Positions 23,330-37,900 of a DNA stretch of 64,000 nucleotides are shown piece by piece (positions within the stretch are counted from its first letter, which is position 1; every line of letters begins with the position of its first letter). The position numbers and the translations under genes are program-made. This stretch comes from Lottia gigantea. Lineage: Eukaryota; Mollusca; Gastropoda; Lottiidae. The notes below the pieces were generated by a model. It did not search any database. It worked only from the letters and a program-made list of their open reading frames with translations, and was not told the origin of the DNA. The DNA is taken from contig NW_008707390.1 in NCBI RefSeq assembly GCF_000327385.1, positions 488,079-552,078 on the forward strand, read 5' to 3'.

Positions 23330-26300
23330 TTCCGAAATATATATTGGCTTTGAAGGCAGAAACTCTTGGGGTTGTTCACACAAAAGATAATTTACCTATA
23401 ACACTAGACGCATAACCAGCATCTGGAGATTGAGATTGATTTGTAATAACTAAACAAAGCACACCAGTACCATTTGCATTCTCTTTGATTTTCAGTGAAA
23501 TATTTGGAATGTTGATGTCCAAGATCAAAGGGATTTGAAATTGAATTGGTGTAATATTGTATATAGATAATAGTAGTTATCCATGGTAGACTAAACTATT
23601 AGTTCATTACACTAACTTTCATTAGACTTTAGATTTACGCTACAACATGGTGGTGGATGACCTTTCGTGGTATAGAAACAGAGCGAGGACATAGTCACCG
23701 ATTCTTTACATCGACAGGATAATGCCGGATCTCTTTTAATTGGGATTAAATGGTAGAAACCATATTCTCAAACGGAACATTGCTTTATGGAATTCCATTT
23801 CTACGTTTTGTCATAGAAGGTTTTTTGTATCGCCCAATATTAACAGATCGTCCTCTGTAAATCAACATCCTTTATACCGATCTTCTGGACTACAACCTGT
23901 TCATATATAAAAAAAAAATTAAAAAAACTGGGAGATAATTATATGAGTTTTCTACAGCAAGATATTATGTTGAATACACTGATATCGAGCAAAAAAAACA
24001 GACAAGCCTATATCACTTTAGCCAATGCACTTAACCTTATTTTCCTATCGTGCAATGACGTCTTCTGTATCAACTTCTGCACCTATTGTCTGAAAGAGGC
24101 CCACTCTTATACAGCTCCTGCAAGTCTATCTATTTAGTTAAAGGATGGCATTTTTCAGTCTCTGCACTGCAAGACCCCAGATCCTGTACAATATTTTTTT
24201 ATACCCTTTCTTAAATTTTTGCACCTCCAATCCCCAGAGCACCCTTTACGGGTAGGGTCCTCTCTTATCAGATCCGTGTGGAGTGGATTTGTCACCCAAT
24301 TAAATCTAATCGGTGGGGTAGACAGGTCTGTAATGTCCGGAAACTACGGGATGGGTTCATAACCACTGTTGAGAGTGGCTTGTTTTGATTTTGAGAGAAT
24401 TAGTTGTGACCTGAATAGTAAAAAGAAAACAGTCCAGTATTTTATCAGTTGATAAATGATCACCTGGTTGGTGTAATTTGTCTTCATGTCCAATCATTTA
24501 TTCTCCTGTATGGTATGAACGAACGGTCAAACGCTGTGAGGGATTCAGTATCTTTTCCCACTTACTTATTAAGAAATTTGATTTGCCACATGACACAGAG
24601 CATCCTGAAGTATTTAGTAGAAATCAATCACTGGATAGTAATATTTTATCAAGCAGATCACAAGTATGGAAGGCTCCAAATTGTTACAGTTAATAAAGTG
24701 CATAATATCAACCAATTCATACTTCACATTGACAATAATAATCACCTAGCAAACGAAGCTAAATTTGTGGTCCATTCGTCGGGAAGGGGAGGAACGGTGT
24801 ATCGAATCCACCCTTTGACAGACAAGTGATAAACAATATAAGTGGTATTAGGCTAATATAGATAAAAGTTAATGATGAAATCTCACCTGTCCCTCCTATA
24901 TACCACCACAGACAATATAATTCATAGTTTAATGCCTATACTTGATAATAAACCTACTTTATTCATCATGACAATGTGAAATAGTCTGATAAAATGGCGC
25001 GAAACAACTAGGGGGTATTCCACTGACGTCATTGTTTCTGAACTGATTTTCTTCAAATTACAAACAAAGTAAACAGTATCCTTGAATCTAAAACCTAATT
25101 TACTAACGTGATAATTGATCCAGTGATAAAACTGTTCGGCCTACAACTTAACCGGAAGTATAAGCCTAGATATTTACTGCAATGAGAATGACTACTACGT
25201 GATTCAGCTTCTTGATGATGTATATATCTAGTAAAATAAGGGTCTGGGGTAGAGCACCCGATATGTGCATTGAGTTTTCATGACTATGACCACAACCTGT
25301 TCCTTATAAGGCTTTCAAATGTCGCAAATGTATACGTTGTTTTTTTTTAACTGATACCTTTACTTTCAATTTATATATATATACAGAGACAATGTGGAAC
25401 AGTTCCAAACATGTATGTAGGTCAAACAATTAGGTCATGGCACCTGTCAAAAACTCACCTGGAGAAAACCAGCTGTGAAATCTATGGGGGTCATTTTAAC
25501 AAAATGAGCAATTATCTAACTCTCAACGACCTAATGGCAGTAGTAAATATGATAGAGTAACGTTTATTAGATTCCACTTAGTTCCACTATTAACAAATGT
25601 TTTCAGAGAAAAACAGTGTATTTTCTGTACGAGAAACGATTCGATTTTACACTGTTCCTCTTTCAATTGTCGTCTAAATATTTGCCTTTTACCATGTTCC
25701 GATATTTTTCGATATCGTGATATGATATCGGATCGGTCGTAACTGGCCAGTAAGTAAAAGAACACATTCTAAACTGCAATGGCAGGTTTGTGTTGGTGAA
25801 ACGAACGGATGATATTCCTTTATAATCATTATGGATCAATAGTAACTTTACTATACTGCAATAGAACTAGCCCCTGGATTTCATTAAACCTCACATATAC
25901 CAAAGAATAAGTACTTTATTGGTTCGATGGTAGCAGGAATTTCCTTAAAATTGCACTAAAATAAAGTGCTGAATCTGGCATCTAGTTTGACTGGATTGGT
26001 TTTTAAAAGATCATGCACTAAAGGGAGGAGATAAGAGTATATTGATGAAATTATTGAAGATTGTTAATCAGCTACCACCTGTAAATATTAACTTGTTATA
26101 CCTATAGATATCTTTATACTAAGTAGTTTACTATAGTACTCTAATTTAAAGGTTACTTTCTCAAAAAGAATCTCTCTTTAACATCATAAACATTTATGAA
26201 ATGCACATGAAAGGAACATAATAATAGGTGCGTTATAGTGTTAAATAAAAAAGAAAAGTAAACGTTAAACTTTAAAGTTCCAGCTTGCAAATATAGTGAA

Positions 26301-28907
26301 CTAAAATTTTTCTTTTCTCACAGAATCTGCGTCAAGCTGTCGAATATATGACGTCACAATATCCATAATTTCATATCATCAAGGTTAGAATTGAGGACGT
26401 CATTAATCCTGTATCAACCATTCAATTGAAAAAGAAAATTCATCACAAGAACTAATTCCTTTATTTACAGGTATGAGAAACAAATGATAAGTAAATAGTT
26501 TTATTACAACTGAGGTAAATCTATATACCCTATAACATATTATATTATCTAATGAACTCATATACTATTTGATATCTTTTACTGGATTTATGAATTGATT
26601 TTTAATTGAAAATCGAAACCATTCAACAAATCTGTACAGGTCAAAAGAGTGCATTTTACAATCGTTATTATCTCGATTTAAGTCTGTATTTATATTCTGG
26701 AGGATATAGCGACATATTTAATTTCTACCTTTCAGGTAATCTTGCAACAGCATTGGCGTATTAAGGAAACATTAGGTGAAGGGGCCAAGCAGGAGACACA
26801 AAATTTTCCAAGAGGGGCACAGGCCTTTTTTCACTATGTAAAATGATAAAAATTTTGAAAGTGAGGGGGACTAAGGCCGTCCAGCCTCATCTCTGCCTCC
26901 GGTCCCCCCTCCCCCAAACTCCTCCTTCTCTTAGAAACGCCACTGTACAGCAATGTGCATTACATTTCATATGGGCTGGTCCATATATGCATAACTATAT
27001 AATATATATATATAACTATGTTACATGTCGAGTTTCTCGTGGTCTGTGCACCTGAAGATAATTCAATTTACTGTCATTACAGTTTTCAGACTACAATGGA
27101 TTAACTACCTTCGGCGTAATGAGTTTACATATCAATCCACCCATGCTTCATATTAAACCATTATCTTCTTATTTCCTCAACCAATTTTTGACGAGTGGTG
27201 TTTTTGTTTGATTTTTTTTTTCAAGTTTGTTATCATTTTAGTTCCGTGTTCAGTTTATTACTGACGTCAAAGAATTCCAAAGTTCAAGGTTAATGACTTG
27301 CGTAAGAAAACGCATTACCTGTACTAAACTGAAAAAATAGTATATGTCATAATAGGATATAGGTCATAGAACGTAAAACGGAATCCGCTGAGACATTTTA
27401 TAAACGCTGTCTGCATGAATATGATTCCCTTTCAAAATTAGGATTGGTAGAGTGCGTGGTTTTGACATGGATGGAATATTAAAACAAAGTTGATTTTGTC
27501 AGGCAGTCGTCATAGTATGACCATTTTAAACAAAAAACAAATTCACCCAGCCTGTTTAGGATGGGACTCCTGTATTTTAAACATAATCAAAATCTTTAAT
27601 TGCACCTTATGTCAGAAATGTGTCTTGTTTTTCTTATATTCCAACTGTAGGCTGTGAATGAAATGAGCCTTGAAATAAAAACTCGTTATTGTGAAAAAGA
27701 AAAATTTATTATGCACAATTCAATCAATAATTACAATCACTAAATACTGATAATTAACCTATAAATGACCAGGCTGTATCGTACTGAAAACACAAAAATA
27801 AGAATTTCTATCCACATTCTGATAGTAATTTCTCGTCTCCAATTAAATTCAGGTTAACTATGTTTGCAAAAATGGAAAAGATGTTTTCTCAACTTTATTT
27901 AACTTTCTTTTTTACGATCAGAAGATTTCCTTAATTTCAGTAATGTTCAAGGTTATCAATCAATATTCTGATATTAATTCAGATCGCTATCTTTCAGTAA
28001 ACAGGAAGTGATTTTATCCAAATTGTTGCTAAATAGGCCAATAAGCAATGTCCACTTCCGGTTTAGAAACAATCATGGACATATTCAACTTCCCAGTTGG
28101 AACAGATAATTGCTTAAACCAGAGAAGGACGGGTCAATTAACATTATAAAATTATGACAAAAATAAAAAAACATATACGAAAATACGAAAACAAAACCCC
28201 AAAACACAAATAACGTTCTAGATATTAGTCTATAACCAATATAAGACTCTAAAGCTTCAAGACATTAATACGATGTTATTGGGCGAAATTATACTTCAAG
28301 AAATTTACATTATTTTTGCAAGTTTATGCGATTTGATGAGTTACAAGTATGCGAATATAAGAAGTTAAATATTATATGATATAAACAGCAAATTTTAAAT
28401 CACGTAAGCAATTTTTGGTAGGCTACCATAGAATTAACATACTAAGTTTGTTGAATTGTTGGATATTCCGTCTAATTTTGTATGAGCTTTACTAACTTGT
28501 ATACCTTTATAAGATAGGGATCAAATCCAAAAACTCCTTCAAGCTGATGAGAACTGAGAGCATCAATAGTTCCTCAAAGTAATATATAACATAAAGGAAA
28601 TATTAGTCGTCTCATTAATGCGAACGTGACAAGATGTGATAGTACAAGTAAAATATACTCCTGGCTATCCAAGAATGGTCAAAGCTTAATACTAATATGA
28701 AATATTATGAAACCCCTGTTAAATGTGGGAAATATGACGTGCACTCAAAGAACCTCAACCCAATGACTTGATGTGTTCTACATTCGTTACTCTCTTTACT
28801 TTAAACGCAGACAATGTCTTCCTAGATCCATACATCCACTCCTTGATAGATGATAATGATAATAAATGCACCGGGGTAATGTTCGTTGAATACTGACTAG
28901 TAACTTG
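23330..28907. other. Gene-poor stretch, including likely 3' UTR of the Sas-like gene
   Basis: No convincing exon was found. A 126-codon plus-strand frame at 24449-24829 shows no domain. TTTATT (minus-strand AATAAA) occurs at 27894-27899 and 27705-27710, about 1.0 and 1.2 kb past the stop codon of the minus-strand Sas-like gene at 28908, and either could end its mRNA. A short alternating TA patch lies near 26997-27013. Confidence 0.45.
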
Positions 28908-31900
28908 TCACGGTCTGGCACTTAATGTTCTCCCTTCATTCTGGATTTGAATCTGAAAGGAAGAGTTGTACACCTTTAAAGATTATTTAACTTAAAGCGA
29001 AATGATATCCAGAATAGTGCAAATAGAAGTTATGAGTGCTCAAAATCATAATATATACATACCTCTTTCGAACAAAGTCAATGTGAAAATTACCACCGAA
29101 GAAATGCACGAGTGTAAAGTTGAAGTAGCCTAAATGTGCCAGAGGATATTTCAGTTCTTTAGCCGATTGGCATCACAAAGATCATTATGTATGCTGACAT
29201 TAAGTTACTTACGCCAAAGACTTTATTCTCAAAAGCTGTATCCGTTATATTTTTTAATCTGGCTTTTCTCCACATACAGCATGTTATTGATACAATAATA
29301 ATAGCACATACAAGGATGACAGCCGACACTGCTAGAGGTATTGTCAAATTGGATGACTTATCTGGAAGCAAAAGGAGAATGGTATAGTAAATAATCTGGC
29401 AACTTAACACAAAAGAGTTATCTCCCATAAACTATTATCTACCACCGTAGAGTTAAATGATATTATAAACATATATTGCTATGACAGAAAACAATATTAA
29501 ATGGGAAAATGCAAATTTTCTACGACATTGCACCATATGCAAGCTTCATAATTTCATGAAAAATCGACACCTCAAAACTGTGATGTACTAGATAGTAATA
29601 TTCTGGCAACTTAATTTAAAAACTTGATGGAGTTACGTCCCATATATTGGCGGGAAACACTGTGAGTAAACTGAAGAAAGAAAGGCCTATCTGAAATGAT
29701 ATTTGTGATATTTATGCCAATTTAGAAGACTACTGAACTATCTACAAGTATAGTCCTTGTGTGGTAAGGTAAGACCACTAAATGTCCCTTAAACTTTAAC
29801 TGTTTGCCATGCACACTGGAGCTCTGTAATTAACAGGAAGCCTTACCTGACGAGTCAGTGATAAAGTGGATTGTACCAGACTGAACACGAGTTCCATTAT
29901 TGAATACAATTGTTATAACAGCTACATAATTAGTAGCCTGTTTTAGACTAGGTATGGTATATTTATTTAAGGACGGTTTGGTTGTTACAGTGTTCACTGT
30001 AAGGGGCCGGTTGATTTCGTTGTATGTAATTTCCATCATTTGAATATTTGCAAGTTCATCTTTTGGTATGTTTCGCCATCTTATTGTCACTGACGTTTGG
30101 CCAACCTGAACATTCTCCAAGTAAAGAGAAAATTCACCTGAAAAATAAACGAAGATGGGAATTGAAAAATAAAGCTTTTACAGGTCAGTTGGTGATTCCA
30201 GCTTCTGATAGCTATTTTGACAGTTTTTTGGCTTCTGCAGTAGCCGATATCAGAGGCTGGAATGTAGTCAGATGTTTCGTTCTAGTGATCCAATATGAAA
30301 ATTCAATTTCATTAGTGAGTTACAAATCACATGTGTCCCAAGCACTGACATGTGTTATCTTGAAATTGGACGCTAGTATGATGCAATCTTCAATTCGGAT
30401 AATTAATGCCATGTACGTACATGTATTCAGGTATACAATACAGGTACCGGTACAGGTATTATAAAATAGTTAAAATTTAATAATTACCTTCATAAGCTTT
30501 CGTTTTGAAGACCAGATCTCTAGTAGGCACCATTGGTCTAGTACCTAAATTTGTTAGAGCTACCAGTCGGGCTCTGTAAATGCTCTCTGCTTGGAGCTCT
30601 GTCAATGTGTGGCTGGTTTCATGGGGTTGAAATTTGGTTGTTTGGTTCCAGGCGGTGTAATTATCTTCTCTGTATTCTATCTGAAGAGCTATAACATAGG
30701 TTACCCCTATCTTGGTCAAACTTTCCCAGCCCAGAACTGCTGTGTCAGCACCAACAGACAGTGGCTGTAATTCTAAACTAAACGCTGGTTCTCTGATTAA
30801 TATTTCCGTTCTCACTAGAATACAAATTACAGATTACAAGTTGATGAAAATGGTTTAATCTGTGGACTTGGTAAAACTTTCAGAGCCCAGAAATACCCTG
30901 TCAGCACCAACAGACTGTTTCTTAGATAGAAATGAAAATGAACAAATATGGACAATACAAACACATTTACCAGAGCGTAGCCATTGAAAAGGCTAGAAAA
31001 CCGCTTTTGAAAATCATGAAGTCTGAGGCCAGAGCAAGAAAGTATTAGACTGTATAGACAGGGTGATCTAGCACCTCCACTTACCACAGAAATCCCGATA
31101 GAACGAATAACCTTCATCACAGGCATAATGTAAAGATTTCAGTATTAGTTGACCAGAGGATGTAAATTCTACACTGTCTATATTCAGAACTACACTCTCG
31201 CTAGTGTTAAACAAACTGGACAAATCATCTAAAATAGTCTGTAGGGAGTTGTTCAAGCTTGCCAAAGATTCATCAGATCTGGAAGAAAGGAACAAAGATG
31301 CTAAAATTTAGTTTGTATAATATTTGAAAGAAAAAGTGGTATGTAATACATCATGATGTAAAATAAGACATAAAGAATGTACAATATGCAAAAGAAGCAA
31401 AGCTCCTATGCCTTTAATTTTATAAGTATCTTTGATTTTAATTGTTTCAAAAGGTACCTTCTAGGCACAGAGACACCGAAGTCGACAATGGTAGCATCAA
31501 CATCTCTTCTACGTCTACTTCTGGTGGTTGAACAATGCATCACTGTATCAATCTCTAAACATATCGTTCGCTCATGTTCATTTAATCTTTTACACGAGGA
31601 ATGCACCAGGCCCAATAACTCTTCCCGGAAAGAATTTTTGAACTGGTTTATTGGCTCCAAACAGTTCCTGTTAAAAATAGTCCTAACAACAGCCTCGACA
31701 CTTTTTACAGGTCTTTTATCTGAAATAACAAAGAACCGGTGAGTGCATTCCACATACTCAGTTGTTTCAGAGTTCACAGTAATACATAGCAGGCCTTTTC
31801 TAAATTCTTTTATGCGTATCGGGGATACTGATAGCATAAATTTGCACCATTTCAATTTTCGATCAGACGTCTGTAATTCCACTAAATCTAAGAGTTTGAC

Positions 31901-34900
31901 TAATCAGGAAGGGTCTTAGGTGATTAAGCAGTTTTGCGATTAGTGACATCACAAAAAACTTTTGTATTTGTGGAATTACAGGAACCATCCACGTCTGATT
32001 GAAAATTGGAATGGTGCAAACTGATACTCTCAGAGTCCCCGACACACATTAAAATGTAACATTATAATCCCTTTATTTGTCAACTCAGCAATCCTTTCGG
32101 AAAGTCCACATAGCTAGTTACATTATGTTGTGTAAACCGATTATCTGGAAAAGCATCTAGTCTGTTCGCTTTATATACACGTTCTCAATGAGGGTAGCTT
32201 ACCTGGTGGACACATCCAAGCCTTACAACAATGATCTGGTATCTGCTGTAATCTACAACCTTGTCTAGGAGGCTCACTTGTGATATTACAAACTGGGCGA
32301 CATTGCATCCTTCCTGATTCACAAGTACATATATTGTCACAACCTTCTCTAACTTGTTCCCCGTCTTTCAGAAGAGCTGTTCCATATCGACAACCGGAGG
32401 CTGAAATGGAGGCATTGATGGAAGTAAGTAAAAAAAAAAGTGTCACTGAATTATTCACACGGCTTTCAGACTTTCAAGATTTAAGTTAGTATCACTAGCA
32501 CCAATAACGCAAGTGCAGCATTGGAGTTGGGAAACCACGTTTTCCATTTCAAATCCGTATATTTGTAGATCATGTTTGATGTTGGCGTTTAATAATGCTT
32601 CTTACGTTTTGGATGGCATTTCCACGAAGGACAGCATTCATTTTCCTTTTTTTCTAATTTTGGTTGTGGACACGAGGAAGAAGGCATCATTATGGTGTTT
32701 ATTTGCGGGCAATTGTTTTCACAGGCCAGTTTCCCTGCTCTACATATACAGTCTCTTTCACATTCATCCAAATACGATTCTTCTTCATTCAATACCCTAC
32801 CATTTATTATACAGGTTAAAGCTGTATTAAAGAAACATGACAATATTTTTATACATTAATACCATCGCCAATTATGATGGAATGAGTCTGGAAGTAAATC
32901 AATCTACTTTCTTTGACTAATGAAAGAAGGAAAGAAACAACCAATATATTATACAGGGATAACATCTTAGGTTTACTCGTTCGGATCCTTGCTACCATCA
33001 GGTCATTGGCCGAAACTCTTGGCATCGATCTTATCCGGATTATCCGTGGCCATTTATAGCTGGGTCGACTTGACTTGTGAGTGAAGATGAAATAATAGCG
33101 CTACGAAGAGAATATGCTACCAAAAAATGTTCAGGAAACAATAATGCCTATGATAGAGCAAATGGTAAATTAAACCATAAAAGTACTAATTGATCATAAA
33201 ACTTACATTTGGCGAGTGTTTTGGCAGCTAGGAGAGCTTCTTTATCCGGCAATGCAGTGGTCGTGTCCGTTACACTGGCGTCATTATGGTTTCCAGAAAT
33301 TCTTTGAATTGGGAAAATCTTGAAATAGTAAGTCGTATTGGGAAGTAGTCCTGAAATCGTTATGTAAGCTCTACTTCCAACAAGAAATGAATCCATCTTT
33401 TGAAAAAGAAGAGATGGTGAAGTAGATTCGTCTTCCTCAACTGGAGTGAGGTGGATGTGTTTTGGTGTCCAATTCGTGGGATTGCTCGACTCTTCAGCAT
33501 CAGAAAAGAAAAGCTGATAATCTGGATACAATTCCTCTTCTTCCTCCTCAGTCCTCTGTCTCAAGGCATCAAAGGTAATGGTGATTGACTGGGGTGTATG
33601 AGAAGTAGCGTACACGTTTCTAATAGCGCTCATTAGATCTGTAATAATAAAATAGATCAACAATCATACTTCAACCTACATTTTTATTAGGTTTTAGCTC
33701 TTGAGTTCTTGATAAGCATTGTGGCGTGTGTCAGAGAGGCAGAACATGCTTACTCTTCCGGAAGGTCTGATGTCACTCTGCGATGGGGCCTGTCAACCCG
33801 ACATCCTATTCTGCATATATCCAATTTAGCATATATTATTTGTTAACCTCATGCTACCTCCATAACCCAACGATTAGGGATGGATTTTGGATCGTTACAA
33901 TTTGAAACTTTCGAAAATGGACATTCTTTCCATAAAAAGGAACCTAGTTTGAGTATTCTTCAATGATTATCATTAACGTTCTTGCTTTAGATTTCTAACC
34001 GCTATCTCACACTTCCTCTGTCGTGGTGTGGAACTGAACTGACATTTTAAATTTAATGAATCAATTAACAAATCATACCATTATCTCCTCGTTGACAAAA
34101 GAGTGTTTTACAGCAGTTGACAAGTCTATAATGTGGTTGACGACAGATGACGCTCGGTCTTAGTGGTAACGGTGGTGGTTCTTCAGGACAAGATGGCGAA
34201 CATTCTACTGTCATATTCTTATTACACACACAAAGTTCACAATGATCACTGGTGAAAAATGATCCTCGTTTATGTGTACCATTAGCATAGACACAAATGT
34301 CCACTGAAAAGAGAGATCACTCAAGTAATCGGTCCCAGAAAGGGATTACTCCATCTATAAAGCAATTTTAATGAGAAAAAGCTTCAACACTATATCGTAT
34401 TAGGTTAGTGATATGGGAAGAATAGCATAAATAGAGCAGATCTCAAATTAGAACGACATTAAAACCTACCTGGTTGGAGGCACTCGTAGATTTCACAACA
34501 ACCATTTGGGGCGGGTCGCCTACTTGGTCGAGGACAATTTTCTGGCATTTCCGGTTCCTCGCAGAAATTATGACAAGTAGCTTGACCTTGGTGACATTCA
34601 CAAGTTTCACATGTCTCTTCATCTTGCCATTCATAACCTTCAGTATACCTTCTTCCTCGATGCTCACAAAATGTGAGTCGTGGACTACCTGAAATTCAAA
34701 TAAATATATGTATGCTTGATACTTTACAAGTGACTAGGATGGTCATTTCATTATTCTTCTTTCACAGATCTCTATATACAATTCAATATCTACTTGTAAT
34801 TGTTCATTTGCTATGAAATTCATTACTATTCATGAACTATCGAGTATGCTTTGAAAACATACAATAGCTCAGTGTAGTAATAGCTGCTATATGTATTTGA

Positions 34901-37900
34901 ATAAAAGACCCAAAATATTTAACATAGGACGCCAGTGATTTTTAACATTATGCTCTCTTGCATTTTTGTGGGGGTTGAGGTCCCCTTAGAGGTGGGGAAT
35001 TGGTTCGACCAGTCCCTTTGGGAGTTAAGCAACTGGATATATGAAAGTCTGATACATGAGAAAGAAGCTACATGTGTTTGTACCTACCACATTCCCACTC
35101 TGGACAACATTGACCTTCTATTATATGTGAAACTGGTTTCGGACATTCTTCTGTTGCTTCCATCTCCTCACAGTGAGAAGGTAAAATACACGTTGCTTCA
35201 CCATTACTACATGTACATTCTCTACATTCTCCTTGTTCAAATATTTCATTATGGATATATATAGTACCATTTACTGAACAGTTTGCTGAAAGAAAGAATG
35301 ATTAACTAAAAGGCTAAGTAATTCAGACACTGCGATTAGGAATAAACCTAATAAGACATCAAGTAAATTGGGCTTGAGTTAGTACCATGCAAATCTTACC
35401 TGGATATTTGAAGGCGCTATAATGGTTGTTTTTATGTGAATATATGGATCAAAACTCACCCATTACTGTTTCACATTCTATTTCGGAGCAATTTCCTCTA
35501 GTTCTGATATCACAAGCTTCATTTGATGAGTTAGGACATAGGCTTGTGCAATCCAGCTGACCAGTTTTCAAACATAAACAGCTGTCTTCGTTATTGTTAT
35601 TAAATGTTTGGCCAATTTCATATTCATTGCCAGCATGTTCACAATACTCTGCATCTACAAATGATAGGATCCAGGATACACAAACCCGATAGTATAGCGA
35701 TCGATAAAAATATTTCATTAAATATTGGGGATGCTCATTGTGTTGATTGAACACATGTACGTTTCTCTATATGAGATGACATATCCAGTCAAATTGACAA
35801 GAAAGTATAGTTCTTTTCCCAATAATGGCATCAGCTTAACAGCTACATGAGTGATTTTAAGATGGACTGTGAATTGGATTGGTGCACATGTCCGTTTTTA
35901 TACGCCCACATTATAATGTGGTCGAATTTTATCGTCGCCCCTTGTCCGCCCATCGGTCCGTCCGTCCACAATTGGCTTGTGAACGCAATAGAGACAACAG
36001 TTTTTATCTGATTTTAATGAAATTGGGTGTGATCATTTATATTATTGAGATCTTGGACATATTCGAATTTGACGATCTTTCGGTGAACGGTTTTTGAGTT
36101 ATTGCCCTTGACTTATGAAAAACGCGTCAAAATTTGTTTGTGATTTTGATTGACGGAGTTGTCTTGCTTGTACGGAAATTTATCCCATCTGTAACATTGA
36201 AGTATAAACAAGATAACTTGAGCGGAATCTTGGACAAGCTCAGCTCATACTGCCTTTATTGAGACATAAGCACTGCTTTAATATGCTTGTATGGTATGAT
36301 CTCCCAAACAGGCCTTGTAACATATCGATTACCTTTAGTTTTGATCATCAAAGTTTCCGTGATGTTACTGTACGAATCGTTAAAGGGAATATGCCAAACA
36401 GCAATCTTGATGAAGTACCATGTTGCTGGTTCCAGATCGACCAGTGTGTACTCTGCTTCGTCTCCAGTCTGTAATTTGAATTATAGTCATTGTCACTAAT
36501 ACAAGGAATATTTAATTCAACAACAACTACCAACAGAAAGACAAATCCTTGAAATAATTGGAGACGAAAGTTTAGGAGCTTATATATTATCGGTGGTTTG
36601 CAATTGACTAATATTTTCAAAGATAGACATTGTAGTAAATCATGGCTGAATAGTTCAAGATGTGGTAGAACTCTCAAACCTTCTTTGCTTCGATTCCTTG
36701 AAAGCGGACGAGAAAACAAACACCTTGCTAATACTGTGTGGAATCAAAAGGTTCTAGGTAATTACAAAACAATTATATTACCTCGATAGTCTTCCATAAA
36801 GTTAGATTGGAACTGTAGTTGTGAATCCTAGACATCAAACTGTATTCCAAAGTATAATTTGGTGGTGCAAATGGTTTCCATTGTATGGTCAATGATTTCT
36901 GTTTGATAGTAACGCCTCGTAGGTCATATTTACCTGCAATTACACAGAAATTAACTTGCATAAAATTTAGAGCTCACATTAAGTGGATCTAAAATGAGCT
37001 GGAATGTTTTGTTACAACATTGAATTGATGTCAGAACTAGCTATTGTTTATAGTGGCTAATATGAAAGTGGAATATGGTGATACAATTTGAATAGTGATG
37101 CAAGAATGATTTATGCAACTTATTTTGCTAAACATGCTTTCGGCTGCTAAAATTGATTTTGTTCACAGGAAATGCACTATATATAACATTATCAATAACC
37201 ATTTGAACGTAACTTGAGTCATCCTACTGGTAGGTCACTAGATAATCTCAACAAGATAACGTTTCTCAAAATAATTGAAGGATTATCTTTTGAATTGGTT
37301 TTAGCATTTAAGGACGCCATTTGAAACCCCGAAAACATTTAATTCTCGACAATTGAATGAAAATAGAAGGTGTGATAAAATTATTAAACCCAGTGAGGTG
37401 GATCATGTCATAAAGGCTGGAGCTGTGAGATATTATATTTAAATTAAAGGATTTCTGAAGAAATATTTCAACCAGAAAATAAGACTATTCACTTGGTCTG
37501 CAATGTGTCAAGTCATTCCCTTTAAATTGATGTTTTAAGAAAAACGAACCGACATTCATTTTCGTGAGCCATCTACCATTCGGATATTCCATAGCTTTTG
37601 TCCTCGCTTGCTCTACATTAAGTTCATTTGGGAGGATTAAGTTAAAATGCTTCTTGATACTCGAAAAAGCTTAAGGTTTATATTAAGTTCGTTACAGCCT
37701 ACATGCCCGTAATAATCGTAACTAGACTGGACTAGAAGGTTGTGTTGCTATCTTTAAATCTTGACATGACGTGATTTCTTGATTACAAAGAAATTGGATA
37801 GAAAAGGGATTGTTAAGATCTGAATTTCAAAAGGATTCAAGGCTGGCTTAACCTAATTGTAATGTAATCTCGTGTCAATATACAATGGTATTGTTATTAT

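Noticed and set aside
24449-24829. 126-codon plus-strand open frame, overlapped by a second frame
   Set aside because: No domain, signal peptide or splice context. Two frames open in the same place point to chance, although this is the longest unexplained plus-strand frame in the gene-poor stretch.
30048-30464. 138-codon plus-strand frame
   Set aside because: It lies antisense over a well-supported FN3 exon and its intron; a shadow frame.
31406-31882. Exon 14 starting at the GAATTACAG acceptor (31870)
   Set aside because: The acceptor looks good but puts the known reading frame out of phase with the preceding VWC exon. I prefer the start at 31827.
32960-33070. tRNA-like B-box word (gttcggatcc) suggesting a SINE
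   Set aside because: No matching A box at the right distance and no tail or target-site duplication.
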